64,000 nt of DNA from Serinus canaria. Its lineage: Eukaryota; Chordata; Aves; Passeriformes; Fringillidae. Within the stretch, counting starts at the first letter, position 1. Every line of letters begins with the position of its first letter. The DNA lies in contig NC_066319.1 of the NCBI RefSeq assembly GCF_022539315.1, forward strand, positions 27,118,093 to 27,182,092, in the 5' to 3' direction. Below the pieces are notes generated by a model. The model did not search any database. It worked only from the letters and a program-made list of their open reading frames with translations, and was not told the origin of the DNA. Shown one piece after another: positions 23,301 to 36,400 of the stretch. A program made the translations under genes and the position numbers.

Positions 23301-25132
23301 TATATTCATTTCTTGAATATGTAATGGTGCTTGGAATAACATCATATGTATGTGGTAAGGTCATAAATGATGAATGCTGAAACAAAGGCCAGAGAGAACT
23401 TTACCACTGACTTCAGAAGGATTACCAAGGGCTTTCTTAGCTATTGCTTTTATTGAATGAAACCTCTCTGTTAATACAGTTGCTGGTATGGTGTGGAGGA
23501 GCTCTGAGATGGCCATTTGTTTCAGCAGAATGTGTTATTAGAGTCCCCTCCCCGCATTGTTTTGCCTTTGAGCTTTTACATTAGTTATTCATTTTGAGTT
23601 CCATTTTGCCATGTTACAGACCTCAGCTTAGGCTCTTGATTGAAGACAGAGACTCAGTTTGCTGCCTGCTGATGCATGGAGCAAACAAGAACTGCACCCA
23701 GAGAGTCAGAGTCCGGACAGTGCTGGGGCACCACTGTGTTCTCTCAAGCCTGCTTTGCCTCTCTTTGGTTAATTCTTGCAATCATATTTTGAGATGGGCC
23801 CTAAAATAATAGTTCAAATACCATAAGACTATGGAGTTTTCAAAGCCTGGCTCTTCGTGCAATTTGCCTCTTCCCCATGGCAAACAGTTTTACTGAATCA
23901 AATCCTCAAGCAAACATTGTATTGACCCCACTGGGAGTCATCTTATTATAAAATCTGCAAAATATGCCCAGTGTGTTTTGTGCTGTTACATATGTAGATG
24001 TTTCCAATAAACACTCATTTCATAGCCTCTTTTTTTTTTTCTTATTTATATTAAATTTGTAGCTATAAGTAAATTATGAGGCACATGCATGAGTTCATGC
24101 TCACATAGGGTTATTTTGAAAAACCTCTCAGTGCAGGAATTCAGCTGGGATGAGTTTTTGCTGACTAAGCTATTACAATAAACTCTACCAATCTTTGTTC
24201 TCTTTGCCAGATATCTACCAGTGTTGAAAAAAACCCCAACTTGTATAAATACCATACAATACTGAAATTGAGTCAGAACTATTTTGGTGTCCCTGTCTGT
24301 ATTTCCATGAATGCTAAGTTGCCAATTTCAGAGAAGACAAATGGCAATAACATATCGGACAAACCCCAGCTCTTGGGATTTCCAGGCCTGTTAGCTCTGT
24401 TAAGAGGATGCTGCCAGTTCATATCTCTGACTTATTCTTTTGGTGTCTGGCAATTCCTAAGATTTTGGACCTTCATTTAGTCTAGAACTGATATGAGAGA
24501 TGTGGGAAGATATGGGAAGAGGCACTTGCATTTTGTGAAAATAAAGAGATGATTTTATTTGCTATCTAATCCTGCTCAGGATCTTGGCAGCATGTAACTT
24601 AGTCGATTTATGGAATAAATGCAATGAAAAATGCAATCTTTCATTCTTTCCAGAAGTTATTGCATTACTGCTACCCCATGTGTATCATTTAGACTTCTGA
24701 AAATGTCTTTTGTGCCATGCTGTATATGCTTGTGGCTCCCTACAAATAATTAGTAATAGAGGAAGGTAATTAGAACAGGATTTCATAAGCAAAGGTCTTA
24801 ACCTCTACTGAAGAGACAGCTATCTAAGCTGAATGATGAAGGTTATTTAATAATGTTCCCAAGAAGAAAGACTGACAGTGTGCAGTGCCTTTCTTTTTGA
24901 TATGCTTTTTATTATTCTGTTTGTTTGCTTTGTGTTCATTTATGGCTTCCACAGTCAGTTGAAACTGAATCTGTTGAACTATATTTTCAAGGAACTAGAA
25001 TGGAAGCAATGTTGGAAGTTTGGTTTGTGCTGTTTCTGTTTTTGGTTTGTTTTTTTTTTTTTTCTGAACACGTGCTTTTTTCGTCTGCTTGAGTTTGTTT
25101 AGTTTTACTTTGTATTGCCTTTCCCTCTGCAG
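20361..25132 (+). other. DPF3: Intronic DNA (DPF3b transcript) between the DPF3a exon and the 25.1-kb candidate exon
   Basis: I see no coding exon, RNA gene or clear interspersed repeat. The region is AT-rich with scattered short open frames. The last 90 bp (about 25045-25132) are strongly pyrimidine-rich and lead into a consensus 3' splice site. Confidence 0.75.
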
Positions 25133-25660
25133 TCAGCCCTGCCCTCATGGATTCCAGCAGCCTTCAAGCAAAACATTTCAGAAGAAGACCGAGAGAAGCC
25201 AAGATGCTTTGATACTTCTTTCCTTGCCCTGAGTCTTCTGTACCTGAGTTTCATCTGGCACAGGAGTCGGGACTGTGGGAAGTTGGCTGCCAACTGTTGA
25301 GAGAAGTTCTGGGGATGCCCTGAGCTGGTGCAATACAAGAAGTTTTTTGAAGTTGTGATTTCACTTTCTTTTAAGTGTGTGTATAAACCCAGGTCAGACT
25401 GGAATTGATCTACAGTAGAACTGACTGAAAAACAAACAAACTGAAAAAGACAACTATTTTATTTATTTCGATATTTAAGAAAGAAGTGCTGAAGTTGCAC
25501 AGTATTTTTGTTTGAAATACATTTTACTTCAAATTTTAAATGCAATTTTGTGAAGACATGAAATTTTAAAAAGCACTTACTGTAAAATAAAGACTGAATA
25601 TTTACTTTAAGGAAAAAAACTTTTTTTTAAAAAGTGAAAATAAAGGTCAACTCTGCTCTC
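25133..25660 (+). other. Candidate third terminal exon of DPF3, or an intronic transcript end
   Basis: A strong acceptor ends at 25132 (GCCTTTCCCTCTGCAG), preceded by T-rich sequence with no AG for about 28 nt. If joined to the PHD1 exon at 16167, the frame continues for 26 residues (VSPALMDSSSLQAKHFRRRP, then REAKML) to a TGA at 25210-25212. The following sequence is 3'UTR-like and AT-rich, with AATAAA at 25586-25591 and 25639-25644, followed by TG/T-rich DNA (about 25690-25760) like a downstream polyadenylation element. The encoded tail matches nothing I recognise. It could be a rare DPF3 isoform, the last exon of a non-coding RNA, or a decoy. Confidence 0.35.
25586..25644 (+). promoter_or_regulatory. 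Pair of AATAAA polyadenylation hexamers
   Basis: Exact AATAAA at 25586-25591 and 25639-25644, with GT- and T-rich sequence 50-115 nt further on. The spacing fits a real cleavage site at about 25655-25665. They support a transcript end here, independent of any coding role. Confidence 0.5.
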
Positions 25661-27935
25661 TCTCTTACTTTAAAGAAGCCATTCATACATGTGCTGGGTA
25701 TCTTTGTTTTTTGAAAATTGATTGTGGTAAGTGAAGATTGTTCTGGTTTGTTTTCTCTTTAACAATATTATCCTGTTAGATGCTTAAAACCTACTTTGCT
25801 GTACTGTGTTAGGCACAAAAACTGTTGGAGTAGCGAAGACCAGGCTCAGTGGTTGAATTTTTTTTTTTGTTACCAGATTTTGTGTCCATTTCAAAGGACT
25901 GTCTTCTCCCAGTAGGATTGATGTGTCTCTTCTGTATGGCAGAAGAGGTTTGCTCTTGAGCAACTCTGTGAAATACTTCTGCTGAAAGAGGGCTTTAAGA
26001 ATTGAAAACAACTCTGATCATTTTTGTATTATTTTTTGCTTTGATAATTCCACAGCTGATTGTGAGTTGGTTGTAAGGGAAGTATCTAAATATTAGGTTC
26101 TAATGGCATGGATCTTGCTGTCAAGGATGATGTCATGTATAGAAAACTTGTGGATTTCAGCCCTTTCTGAAGTGGTAGTGGACTATGAAAATCATGCAGG
26201 TGCAAGCATGTGTCTGCAATCAGCAACAGGGGTTACTATGCAGGAGAAAAAGACGAGTTCCCACAGCTGCAATCCTAAATTGTCCTGTGAGGCAGCAGGG
26301 AGGGATGGTCACATCCCAAATTCTGAATTGTTAGGCATTGTCCCTGTGAAAAAGGAGGGTTTTGTTGGCTGCTTGCAGTGGATAGCACAGGTCTGCTCAG
26401 TGTCTTGTGTGATGAGGTCTAGGAGGGATGCAGGATAGCCTTGTGTCCTAGAAGGCTTGGCTCTGTCTGGCACTCCTGTTTCAGAGGAGAAGCAAACTGA
26501 GGGCAAAGCACACCAACAATTATTGGGATTGACCCTCAGGGTTTAAGCAGAAAAGCAGTAGTTTTGTTAATGTGGCTTACATTGTCTTTCAGAATGAAAA
26601 AACTATGTCTACAAAAATGCATGCTGACTAGGGGAAGCTGACAGAAAACCTGATACTGTCTTGTGGTTCCTGCACATCTAGAACACAAACCTCACCTCAC
26701 TGAGAGGTTTCCATGTGTCAGTAGCAGCAGATTTTTTTAATCTTCTCCCTTTCCCTTCTCCCACTTCTTCCCAGATTAAAACATCAAGTCAAAAATAACC
26801 ATGTAAGGTAGTCCTGTTCAAACTGAATTAAATGACAGTTTGTGTCCTAATTGGGCTCTTTAGCAGGATGGGTTTGCTTTGCTCATGTTGTTGATTTCTA
26901 AACATGCAGTGGGGAACTGCCTCTAGAGAAAAAAAAAAATCATTTCATCAAAATACAAGACGCACAACTGTAATGAAGATTTGAAAACTGTAGGGTCTGT
27001 GTTCAGTTTGTGTAATATTCCTTCCAAATAAAAGTTCTGCTTCTAGCATCCCTACTGTATAGTCCTCTGTAAATATTACTTTCCCAAAGCAATTCCACAA
27101 CGCCTTTTTTAGTGCAAATAATCTTCTTTTAAAAAGACATTGTTGAGTAACATATATGTACATTTCCTTTTCTAAGCTCTCCATTGTTTATAATACTCTC
27201 TTTGAAGCTAAAATAAAACTTCCTCCTCTATTGATTTTGTTTCCCTTTTCCATTTTGTAAATTATGACTTTTGTCCCTGGATTTTGTTTTGTATTTCCTA
27301 ATGAACCATGACATTAACCAAGAATTATCTTAATTCTTCTCTTTTACTTTCTCTTCTCCATTCATTGGACTGCAGAAAATGGTCCTGTTGCTTGCTATAG
27401 TGAAGGTAGGGATGCAATAAAAAAGTGTTTCTGTATAGGACTTATTAGAAGAGTTTTTTTCATCATTTGGTGATAATAGAGTATCTTCCTAAATGTGTTT
27501 GTATTTGAACGCCCTTCTTCATGAAATTAGTAGAGTTGCATTAAGGTAGTCTGGAGTCAAAGGTGGAGTCTAAGCTATATGACAGCTATTTGCATAGATT
27601 TTAGTGACATTGACTTAAGGAGTCCTGCCCCTACCTATGCAGTTTCCAGTGTCCAGCCACTGGAGTAACTGGAAGCTGTGGTTCCCTTTGCATTTCACAG
27701 TAAAGGCATGAACCTTCCCTTTCTTCTTACATGTATTAGATTAATGATATGGCTGTATAGAATGAAAAGAGGAAGGGGAAATACTGTTTTAGATTAGACA
27801 CTATCTTTTTAGGAAACTCTGTGTGTGACCTCTTCCCTAATGTGTTATTTTTCATAAAGCTCTGTTATACAGATGGGCTCCTACCTGCCTGATTCTTAAC
27901 AAGTGTGTGACAGACTGTGTGTCTTTGTGGCAGAT

Positions 27936-28080
27936 GAAGGAAGGAAGGAAGGAAGGAAGGAAGGAAGGAAGGAAGCAGGAAGGAAGGAAGGAAGGAAGGA
28001 AGGAGTAGGAAGGACAGGAAGGAAGGTAGGCAGGACAGGCACGTGAAGGCAGGACGAAGACGGAAGGAGCAGGAAGGCAA
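27936..28080 (+). repeat. GGAA/AAGG microsatellite with degenerate flank
   Basis: Near-perfect GGAA tetranucleotides run from about 27936 to 28003. They decay into an imperfect GGAAGG/AGGACAGG tract to about 28080. The Leu-Pro-Ser-Phe repeat frames on the minus strand come from this repeat and are not genes. GGAA repeats can bind ETS factors, but nothing here shows that this one does. Confidence 0.95.
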
Positions 28081-29360
28081 GGATGGAAAGGCATACGGAA
28101 AGAATGAAAGCAAGAACTGCTTGTGGCATCAGTGCACTAGGTCATCTCCCATTCTAACATCCATTGTCATTTTCACTGTCCTCAGTGTGATGATGTACAG
28201 TTTAGAGCGAGACATTTTTGCTAAGGTACCCAGGAGTGAGCATGCATGTTGAAATTGGCCTTTATGGATGTCTGTCAACACCTGGTTGAGATGAAAAGGA
28301 TCCTTCCCACCACAGCAGAGCTGTTGTTATAGGCTGTCAGAGTCCAAGGAATGTCTCTAAATAGGTCTTATTACTTTGAATATTTTTGTGCCTTTTTTTT
28401 TTCTTTTTCTCTTTCTAATTTTTAAAGCCACAGGCCTGGAATTAGAAATGGTAAAGAAAAAAATTAGTTTTGCTAAATTATCTGAACAGATAAGCCCCTG
28501 ACAGATTTATGCTGATATAAATAGATCTTCTTTTCCTGTTTGGAGAATGGCTCATGCCAGTGAGAGTGAGGGATGGCAGCAGGAAGGACTAAAAGTGTCT
28601 TTCAGCCCTGCAGCAGTTAATGGGTGCCCCCAAAGCTGTATTTCCCTGGACTGAGACTGAGCTGAAGGCCAACAAGTCTGAAGGCTGGAATCCTGTTTTC
28701 TCTGGGTGGAGTGAAAACAGCATCAGCTAATTTGCTTTGGCCTGAACTAGCATATTGCACTGGTTTAAGATTTATTCCAAATTTTTGCCTGCAATCAGAA
28801 AAAAAAATCTGATTAAATTTGCATCTTGGATTTGTGAGTCCTACTTGTATTTAAATCCATCAGCCTATAGATGATAAAGAAAACTCATAACACTTTCTCT
28901 CTAAACCCAAGCTTTTAATTCTCATTAGCAATGGCATAGACTTCTCTGTACCCTATCCCATCCTTGGTGTTGAAGGTGGATGAGTAAGACCTCAACTACA
29001 TAAGGCATGCATAGCAGAGCACATAAGCAATGACTACTGGGCTGGGTGTGTCCAAATTGTGGCTTGATGTTTTTAAGACCTCCATTATCCCTTGGAAATC
29101 GTTGTATAAAGATTGTATTGTCTGCTGCACTAAAGCTGGACATTTGCCACAGTTAAGCCCTAATTTTGATTTTAATGACATAATAGGAGAGCCATCCATC
29201 TGTGGCACCTCACCAGAATATTTTGAAGACCTAACTACATTGTCTGCTGTTTCAACAAATGCTCTTGCAGTTGTTGCAGAAGTTAGAAACTTCTACTATC
29301 ACATCTGTCATTTTATGATGTTTTGTCTTTGCAGCCTGTAACTCTTCATGATTCCATGGT

Positions 29361-29373
29361 GGGGGGGGGGGGG
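29361..29373 (+). repeat. Homopolymer of 13 G
   Basis: An uninterrupted G13 run on the + strand. Homopolymers of this kind are prone to length error in sequencing and to slippage. Confidence 0.9.
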
Positions 29374-32300
29374 TGAACCATGATGGGAGAATGATAGGAT
29401 GGCCTTTACCTTCACGAAAGCACAGATTTCTTTAGCACAGTGTTGTGGCTAATATTGCCATCCATAATTAGAAACAGGTTTGCTTAATGTTGCCTGAGGC
29501 AGCTGTGGTAACTTTAAATGATCTACAAGCCAACCATGGGACTGCTAAGGAAAAGGCAACATGATTTAAACACTGAAGCTCAGCAGTGGGCTGAAGCTCT
29601 TGGAACTTCTGCTGCCTGCTTGAGAAAGCTTGCAGAAGGTACTTTTTTTTTTGGCAAGTCAGCTGATAGATGGTACCTCTTGAGTAGCATCAGACACAGC
29701 CTCCCTTCAATGTCTCAAAACTGAGTGCTTTGGGATTTTTTGGAGTGAGGTTTGATTTCTCTGTGCTGCTCATCTTCCACAACCCATTCTCAGTAATGCC
29801 TAGTTTATATCTAGGTTTGCAAAGGTGTTAAGAGTAATTTTTTTATTAGGACTGAAGCTTCTTCTCATTACATTTCTTCAGCCTTTGCTGTTAAGTGTCC
29901 TCATGTCAGTAACTTCATTGTGGACTGCAGGAAGTGAATGAAGATGACCAAATTTCTCAGCCTCCTTTTTTGAAACAGAATAGAAATTTTACGTAGTACT
30001 GGAGATAGTTTTGTCAGACATTGCTGCAGACTTAGCTTGCTATTTTGTATTTCTTTCCATAGCCAACAGCCATTAAATTCTTCATATGATGGAATCAGTA
30101 TTGAGGCAAACTTCCCAAGGTGAGAGGAAGTCATTGTATGGGAAATAGTGGAAAGCTATCCTGTCACTAAAGGGGTATTTTTATTTAAGTGTTAACCAGT
30201 GTGACATAGCTTTCAAATTCATGCAGCACTTTGTGCAGTAGAATTTGCATGGAATGGTTTTAAGTCTATGTTGGAAAAATTAATTTTCCCCTGTTGGTGC
30301 AAATCATAACTGCTTCACATCAGTGCTCTGCTGGGAGTGGCTTAAATATGTTAAACCACACTAAAGTCTTTCAGCCCTTTCCCTGAGCTCAACAACTTGT
30401 TTAACAGTACAGTGAATTCTGGGTCAGAAGTCTCATCCATTGCTGGAATATCTGGGCTTTGGATTCTTAAAGAGAAGGTTCTAGGACTTCTCAGATCTTT
30501 CTATATCGACTGTGTCTCTGATTGCATCCATCAGCCTAGGGGCTCAAGATAGTTTTTAAATGTCCACAGACTCTCTCTAGGTTGAGTTTGCTGTTGTACT
30601 GTTTGAGCATGCAGATGGTCCAGAATTGTGTATTCCTTCATCTGGAGAAAAGGACTTTCCCTGACTTAGGGGACTTCATTTCCCTTGTAGCCTCTTCATT
30701 AACTTCCTTTCCAAGACCCTTTCCTGACTTCCATGAAGGGTGAGATTCTACAAGTACTTAGTGAGCTGAAAGAACAGAGATGAATTTCCTAAGGACATCC
30801 ACAGCCATTATATTCCTCTGTGACTGTTTACATATTTACAGATCTGGCAATATGTGAAGAAGAATTAGTCCCCCTTAGGCTCAGTGCAGCTATCACTGAG
30901 AATTGCCAGACATCTTGTGGGTGTTGGGATCCCACCTAACAAGTGAACATTGCAGGTGATGAACACCCTCAACAACTGCTTAAAGTGAAAGGATTTGGGG
31001 TACCCAGAGCTTGGTAAGACCAACCTATATGAGAGGATTTCCCAACTTCCTGGCCATTAACAGAGCACTGAACAACAGTCCTGCTGGCCAATGGAGCAGC
31101 CCGTTAAAAGCAGGGTCAGAAGAGTCAGAGATTGTTGTAGCACCATAGAAGATAATTTTCTTTAATTAAATACAATAATTTTCTACTTTTGCATAGGCTT
31201 TGTTAAATTGTTCCTTTGGTGTTGAAAAATAGCAAGACTAGTGAACTGTTTAATGAGGGACATTAGTGTCCACTGCCATGGAACTACCTGATTTCTTGTT
31301 TGGTCTGACAAGGTATTTACCTGCTATGAGTTATTGATTGTGTAGGTTAAAGCAACACTACTCACTTGTTACAGGTTAAGGACTGGCCAAGACTTTGACT
31401 TGACTAATCTGGGGTGGAAGGTCTGATGAGCTCTAAGAAAAGAGATCACGGATTTTAATCAGGTGGTCTTCCACTGAAGAAAAAAAATCGTACTTTTTTA
31501 ATCTCTGTCAGCATTTTGTTGGACATTTACTCAAACAAGCCCTTGAAACAACTGAACTGAAAAATACCATGGTGAGGATAAAAGATTTTGGTTTGATTCG
31601 AAATGAAACACAATCTCTCCTCCATGAAATGACCCTTTCCCATTGCCAACTGTGCACAGGCTTGAATGAAACATTTCATTTGCTAGTTTTTCTCTTTCTT
31701 AAAAACAATTCCCTTGAGTTCACTTTTGAAGCAAGGTACTGCTCCAAAATGAAAGTCCAGCTTCTTATTTGTGAGACACCGGTACAAAATGTCTCAACCT
31801 TTCCAAAAATCTGTTTTTCGCCCTGCCACTTCTTAATCCTTTCTTCCCTCCCACTTACTTTTGACTGAAACTACTTTGTTCAAATTCACTCCTTCACTCA
31901 GATGTTTAGATCACCTTGAAACTGCATTTTTTAGAGAGTAAACAAAGACATTTCACTCCCTCCTACCATGCTCATACTGATGCTCTTCAGCATGTGCTTA
32001 TAGCACTTACTTCCCTCTAGATATTGATGTTGCTGGGAGTTTGGTGGGGAAGCAAAAACTGGCTGTCTTGTTGATGAAATCTCTATTGACACTTTAAAAT
32101 TCCCAACCAAACAAGGGCTTTCACTGACAGAAGGGAAAAAAATCAGTTTTCCAGCTTCTGGCACTGCATTACAAACAATGGAGAGTGTGCACAGAGATCA
32201 CTGCCTGTTTGGCAGCTGAAAGGGATTCCTTAACTCAACAAGAGACTGAAGTACCTTGCTCCAAATTGGTCTTGTTTGCGTTGAGTGAAGCAGCTCTACT

Positions 32301-32862
32301 TATGTCTGAATATACAGTCCCATTAACAACAGTGTAAATTGTGCTTCTGTGAGAAAGACAGACCTCTTGCATTTTCAGCATGTCCACATCAATTATCAGT
32401 CAATTACCCATCATGTGCTGAATATCTTTTCCTAGATGGTATGTGGTTTCTTCATGTAAGGTCAATGAAGTCACTGTCTATGAAATGGCATGGTGTCTTC
32501 TGCATAGTTAAGTTTCTTTAATATTGAAATGATGACATTTAAATAATTTCTCTGGATTTTGCTATTTGATTTGAAATTTCTGGAAACGTGCTGGCAGAGA
32601 ATTACTCTAGAGTCATTCCTTCATCTTTCTAGAAAGTTAGTCCAGAGATTAGTAATACTGTCTCCTTTTCCCCTTTCCTTTCCCCAAATTAATCAGCTTA
32701 CCCTGTTTCCAAGTGACAGTTGTGTTTATGAGATGTCTGTTCTGTGACTCATGGGTGAAATCACTGCTGAAGTTTTCTCCACAGTTCTTGGTGCTTGAAC
32801 AGGACCACAGTGGTTCAGTGGGGTTGTTTTGGTGCTCTCTGAACTGACTGGGTGAGCATGAC

Positions 32863-32872
32863 CTATTTTTAG
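32863..32872 (+). promoter_or_regulatory. MEF2-type consensus site
   Basis: CTATTTTTAG matches YTAWWWWTAR exactly and sits in CCTATTTTTAGTG, the same 13-bp context found at 33484-33496. Dpf3 has been reported as a Mef2a target in heart and muscle, which makes the match relevant. A few consensus matches are expected by chance in 64 kb. Confidence 0.35.
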
Positions 32873-33484
32873 TGAAGAAGTGTCCTTGTCATGACACATC
32901 ACCTTTGTCCCTCTTGCCTGCTTAATCCCAGTGGAGAAGCCCTTGTTGAAGTGCTCAGGGGAAATTACATGTCCCATCCACTGTTGCCACTGGCTCAGGT
33001 TAGACCCCCCTTTGTTGGATCAGTGTGGAAACTCAGGAATCTTTTCAAATGCTGCCTTGATACCATGGGCAGCTCTGGGCAGTGCTGGGCAGCCCTGTAG
33101 GCATGCTGCCATCTGTGGCTGTGTTATCAGGGCAGTTTAACATGAGAGCTGCTGGGGAGGGACCAGGTATTTGGACAGCAAATGTGGGTTCAAGCAGGTA
33201 GCAGAGTCTCCTTGTTCATGATAAAGAGAGGGGAGGAGGGGCAGCGCTGATATCTTATTTTATGGGGGATTTAACAAAGGCACTGTGCTTGCAGAAGGCT
33301 ATTCAAGCTGCCATTTCCCTAGCATTTTAAATACCACCCCACTCCTCTCATTACAGCTGGGGATTTTGGCTCTCCCAGGGGGGAGGAGATGTTCTAAATG
33401 GGCTGCCAGGGAGGTGGATTTAATGCACTAGGAAGAGCTGGCTTCACCAAGTTAAAAAGCAAAACAAAACCCAATCCTCCATTC

Positions 33485-33494
33485 CTATTTTTAG
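33485..33494 (+). promoter_or_regulatory. MEF2-type consensus site
   Basis: A second exact CTATTTTTAG, 622 bp from the first, on the edge of the CpG-retaining block at 33.2-34.3 kb. Binding is unproven. Confidence 0.35.
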
Positions 33495-36400
33495 TGTTTA
33501 TGACCAAGTATTTTTGCTTGGTTGCTCAATTTGAAAGGGTTTAGCGAGCCTGCCAGTTGATTGAAAGCTCTGTGGTGTGTGAGCTGGCCTGGCCAGGGAG
33601 CCTGCAGTGCATAGCGACGAGGTCGGAGCCGTGCCGGAGGTTTTTTTCCACTGCAGTTTGTTGAAGGGTAACGAAAATGTCCCCGGGGCAAAGGGGATGT
33701 TGGCTTTCCAGGTTGTGGTGATTCATCTTGCCTGGATAAGCAGTCTTTCTCCCATTCCTGCATTTTCATCTCCATCTACCTCACCCCCACTTCACTGTGC
33801 AACCAATGCAAAGCCAGCCCCTCTCCACGCAGGGGTTTTGCTGGGGGTCTCCGGCAGCAGCCGCGGTGAGCTGCACCGCCTGGGCAGCATTAGCATTCAG
33901 CGCCTGTCCTCCTGCCCAGTTCATGTTCTATAAATGGGTTTATTCTCGTTATTAGGAGCGATGTCCCTGGCATATGGAGTCCGTGCGGTGCCTGCAGGCA
34001 GGTTTCCTTCCTGTTGGTGTTGGTAAGCAGCCCAAGTGCCTCCTGGCAATTAGCAGATCGTTACCCATAATGCAGCACGCAGCGATGCAGCCCGGTGGTT
34101 TTCTGGAGGTCACTCTGACCTAATTCACCCCCAGGAATTGTACAGTGCTGGCATGACTTGCCAGTGCATTAACAAGCTGATGCTTCAGTACAAGGTTATT
34201 TGAGTGCTCCCACGTTATTTTTCTTCGGCAAGAACTAGCCATTTTGTCTAGCGGCCAACAGTGGTTAATAGGGGCTGGTCTGGAAGAAGAGGGGGCCGAG
34301 GGCTGTCTGGTTTCGAGATGAGCCATCGGGCATGTGGCATCTCTGGCTTTAAAGCTGGGCACTGTTTCTGGTACCCCAGGTTGCAAACGCGGGGGGCTCG
34401 GTTTGCCATCTCAGTGCTGCGTTCCCACAGCGTGTTCGCCATGAGAAGAGCGGCCTGCGCCCGCTGTGCCCGAGACCCCACGGCTCGGCTTCAGAGGGGA
34501 CGACAGAGGGAGGGCCTGTGCCCCAGATCTGCCCCAGTCCAAACCTCTGGGAGGTATGAAATGGAGATGCAGATTTCAGCCTGTCCCAGGCAGTTTTGGA
34601 AGGGCAGGTGTGCCTGGCTGGAGGAGGACACCCACGCAGCAGCGGAAACCCTGGCAGGGCTCATCCTCCCTCTGGCAAACCTGAACACAGGGCAGAGGGC
34701 CTGGCTGCAGCATCACCAGCCCAAATCAGGGTGCTCTCCCAGGGCAATGATTTGCGTACACCTAAGTAATTGTTGGCAGTTTTTAGAGACTTTTAGAGAC
34801 TTTGATTTATTTTAATTTCTCCATGCTTATGCATGTATGGCTGGACTGTGCGTGCTGAGGAAGTGGCGTATTCAGGGAGAGGCACACACAGATCTATTGC
34901 AGTAAAACCGTTTTAAAACATTTCTCAAGGAATTTTCCTGTAAGATACGGGGCATCTGCTACCACGGGAATGGTGTGTGGGAAGTGATTTGAATGACAAA
35001 CCATTCGGAATAACTCATTCCTGGCTTGTCCCTCTGCATGCTCCAGAGGTCACCCCTGAATCCCACCCAGCTCTTCCTGCCTCCCTGTGCCAGGCAGAGT
35101 TACACTGCCTCGTCCACAGCCCTTCTCCTTGGGTGCATGTGGGTCTATGCATACACATTTGTGCATACTTCATTTTGTTGAGGCACATGAGTGGCCTCAG
35201 CCAAGCTTTGCTCTTCTATATCCTCTGTAACCCAGGCTCCTTATACCAGCTGATACTCTTGATACTTAAAATGATTTCAGAGGAAATTATGCAGCATTGT
35301 AGAGTCACAGCTATGCATGAGTAGAGCTGGTAAGTGGACTTTCCTCAGGCAATGAAATTTTCTGGAGAGTGCCTGCAGATGAGCGGTCTTTTGGCAGGAG
35401 TTTACTCCTTTGCTCCCCATGCCCTTTGGTGTTTTCGTGGCTGAAGAAAACAGCAGGGCAGTGCAGGAGAGTGAGCTGCAAATACTACCTGCCTCACTCC
35501 ATTGTTTTATAACTTCCCCAAGATCCCTGGCCTTGCTTTCAAACACAGGTTTGTCCTGCTTTCTCCAATTACACCTGCCAAACTGCAGCTGGGGCTGAAC
35601 CACTACCATTTACACAGGGGTTTTATTTATCCCTTGGGCAAACAATTAAAGTGGGCTCTCTTGTATCAGTGCCAAATATTTGAGCAATTGCTTGTAATTT
35701 ATATAAGTTCTGCCACTGGAACTGGCAGTACTGAGAAGCAAACCACCACCCCCAGAGTGCAGCTGCCACCAGTCCTGGTGCTAATGCAGCAGAGTGCCCC
35801 TTCTCTTTTTGTGGACTCAGTTTTAGCTCTGTCCATGCTGGCCAGAACAACTGTAGGGCCAGAAAATGAAATAATAGGAACTATAAGCTCTTCTACAGCT
35901 GAGTGGTTTCAGAGATCCATCAATTATTAAAGCCATTAATTCTTCCACAATTACTGGCACGTTGTGACATATTAGAATAGAGGGGAGTTGGTCTCTGACC
36001 AAATCAGACTGACCAGACTATGCAGTGAGACCACTGAGTCCTTTTGGACTCACTTCTTTAGCAGAGTTGGCAGTGCTGGAACACACTGGGAGAAACAGCT
36101 AGGTTTTCTCACTTCAGCCAGGACACAGAAATTCACAGTGGTGATATTCCTGTCCTGTCTGATAATAATAAACCCCAATGTGGTGCCTATGAGACTTTCT
36201 TTTGTTTGTTTGTATGTTTTTCTTAAGACGCTGGATTCAGTAGGGCCCTGTACTGAAGGGGGTGAGACAAGAACTCTTCATCTGCAGCCTCCAACATCTA
36301 CCCCTGTCCTGGCTGCCTGGAAAGCTGTTTTATTTTTCTATAATGAAATACTCCCACTTCTCCATATCACAGAGATAGTGTGGCAGGTGCTGCCTTGGAT

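Noticed and set aside
27852..28129. Leu-Pro-Ser-Phe repeat proteins on the minus strand
   Set aside because: A direct translation of the GGAA microsatellite in three frames.
34261..34815. 184-codon + strand frame
   Set aside because: It lies in a GC-richer block with no family similarity, no splice context tied to DPF3, and overlapping frames on both strands.
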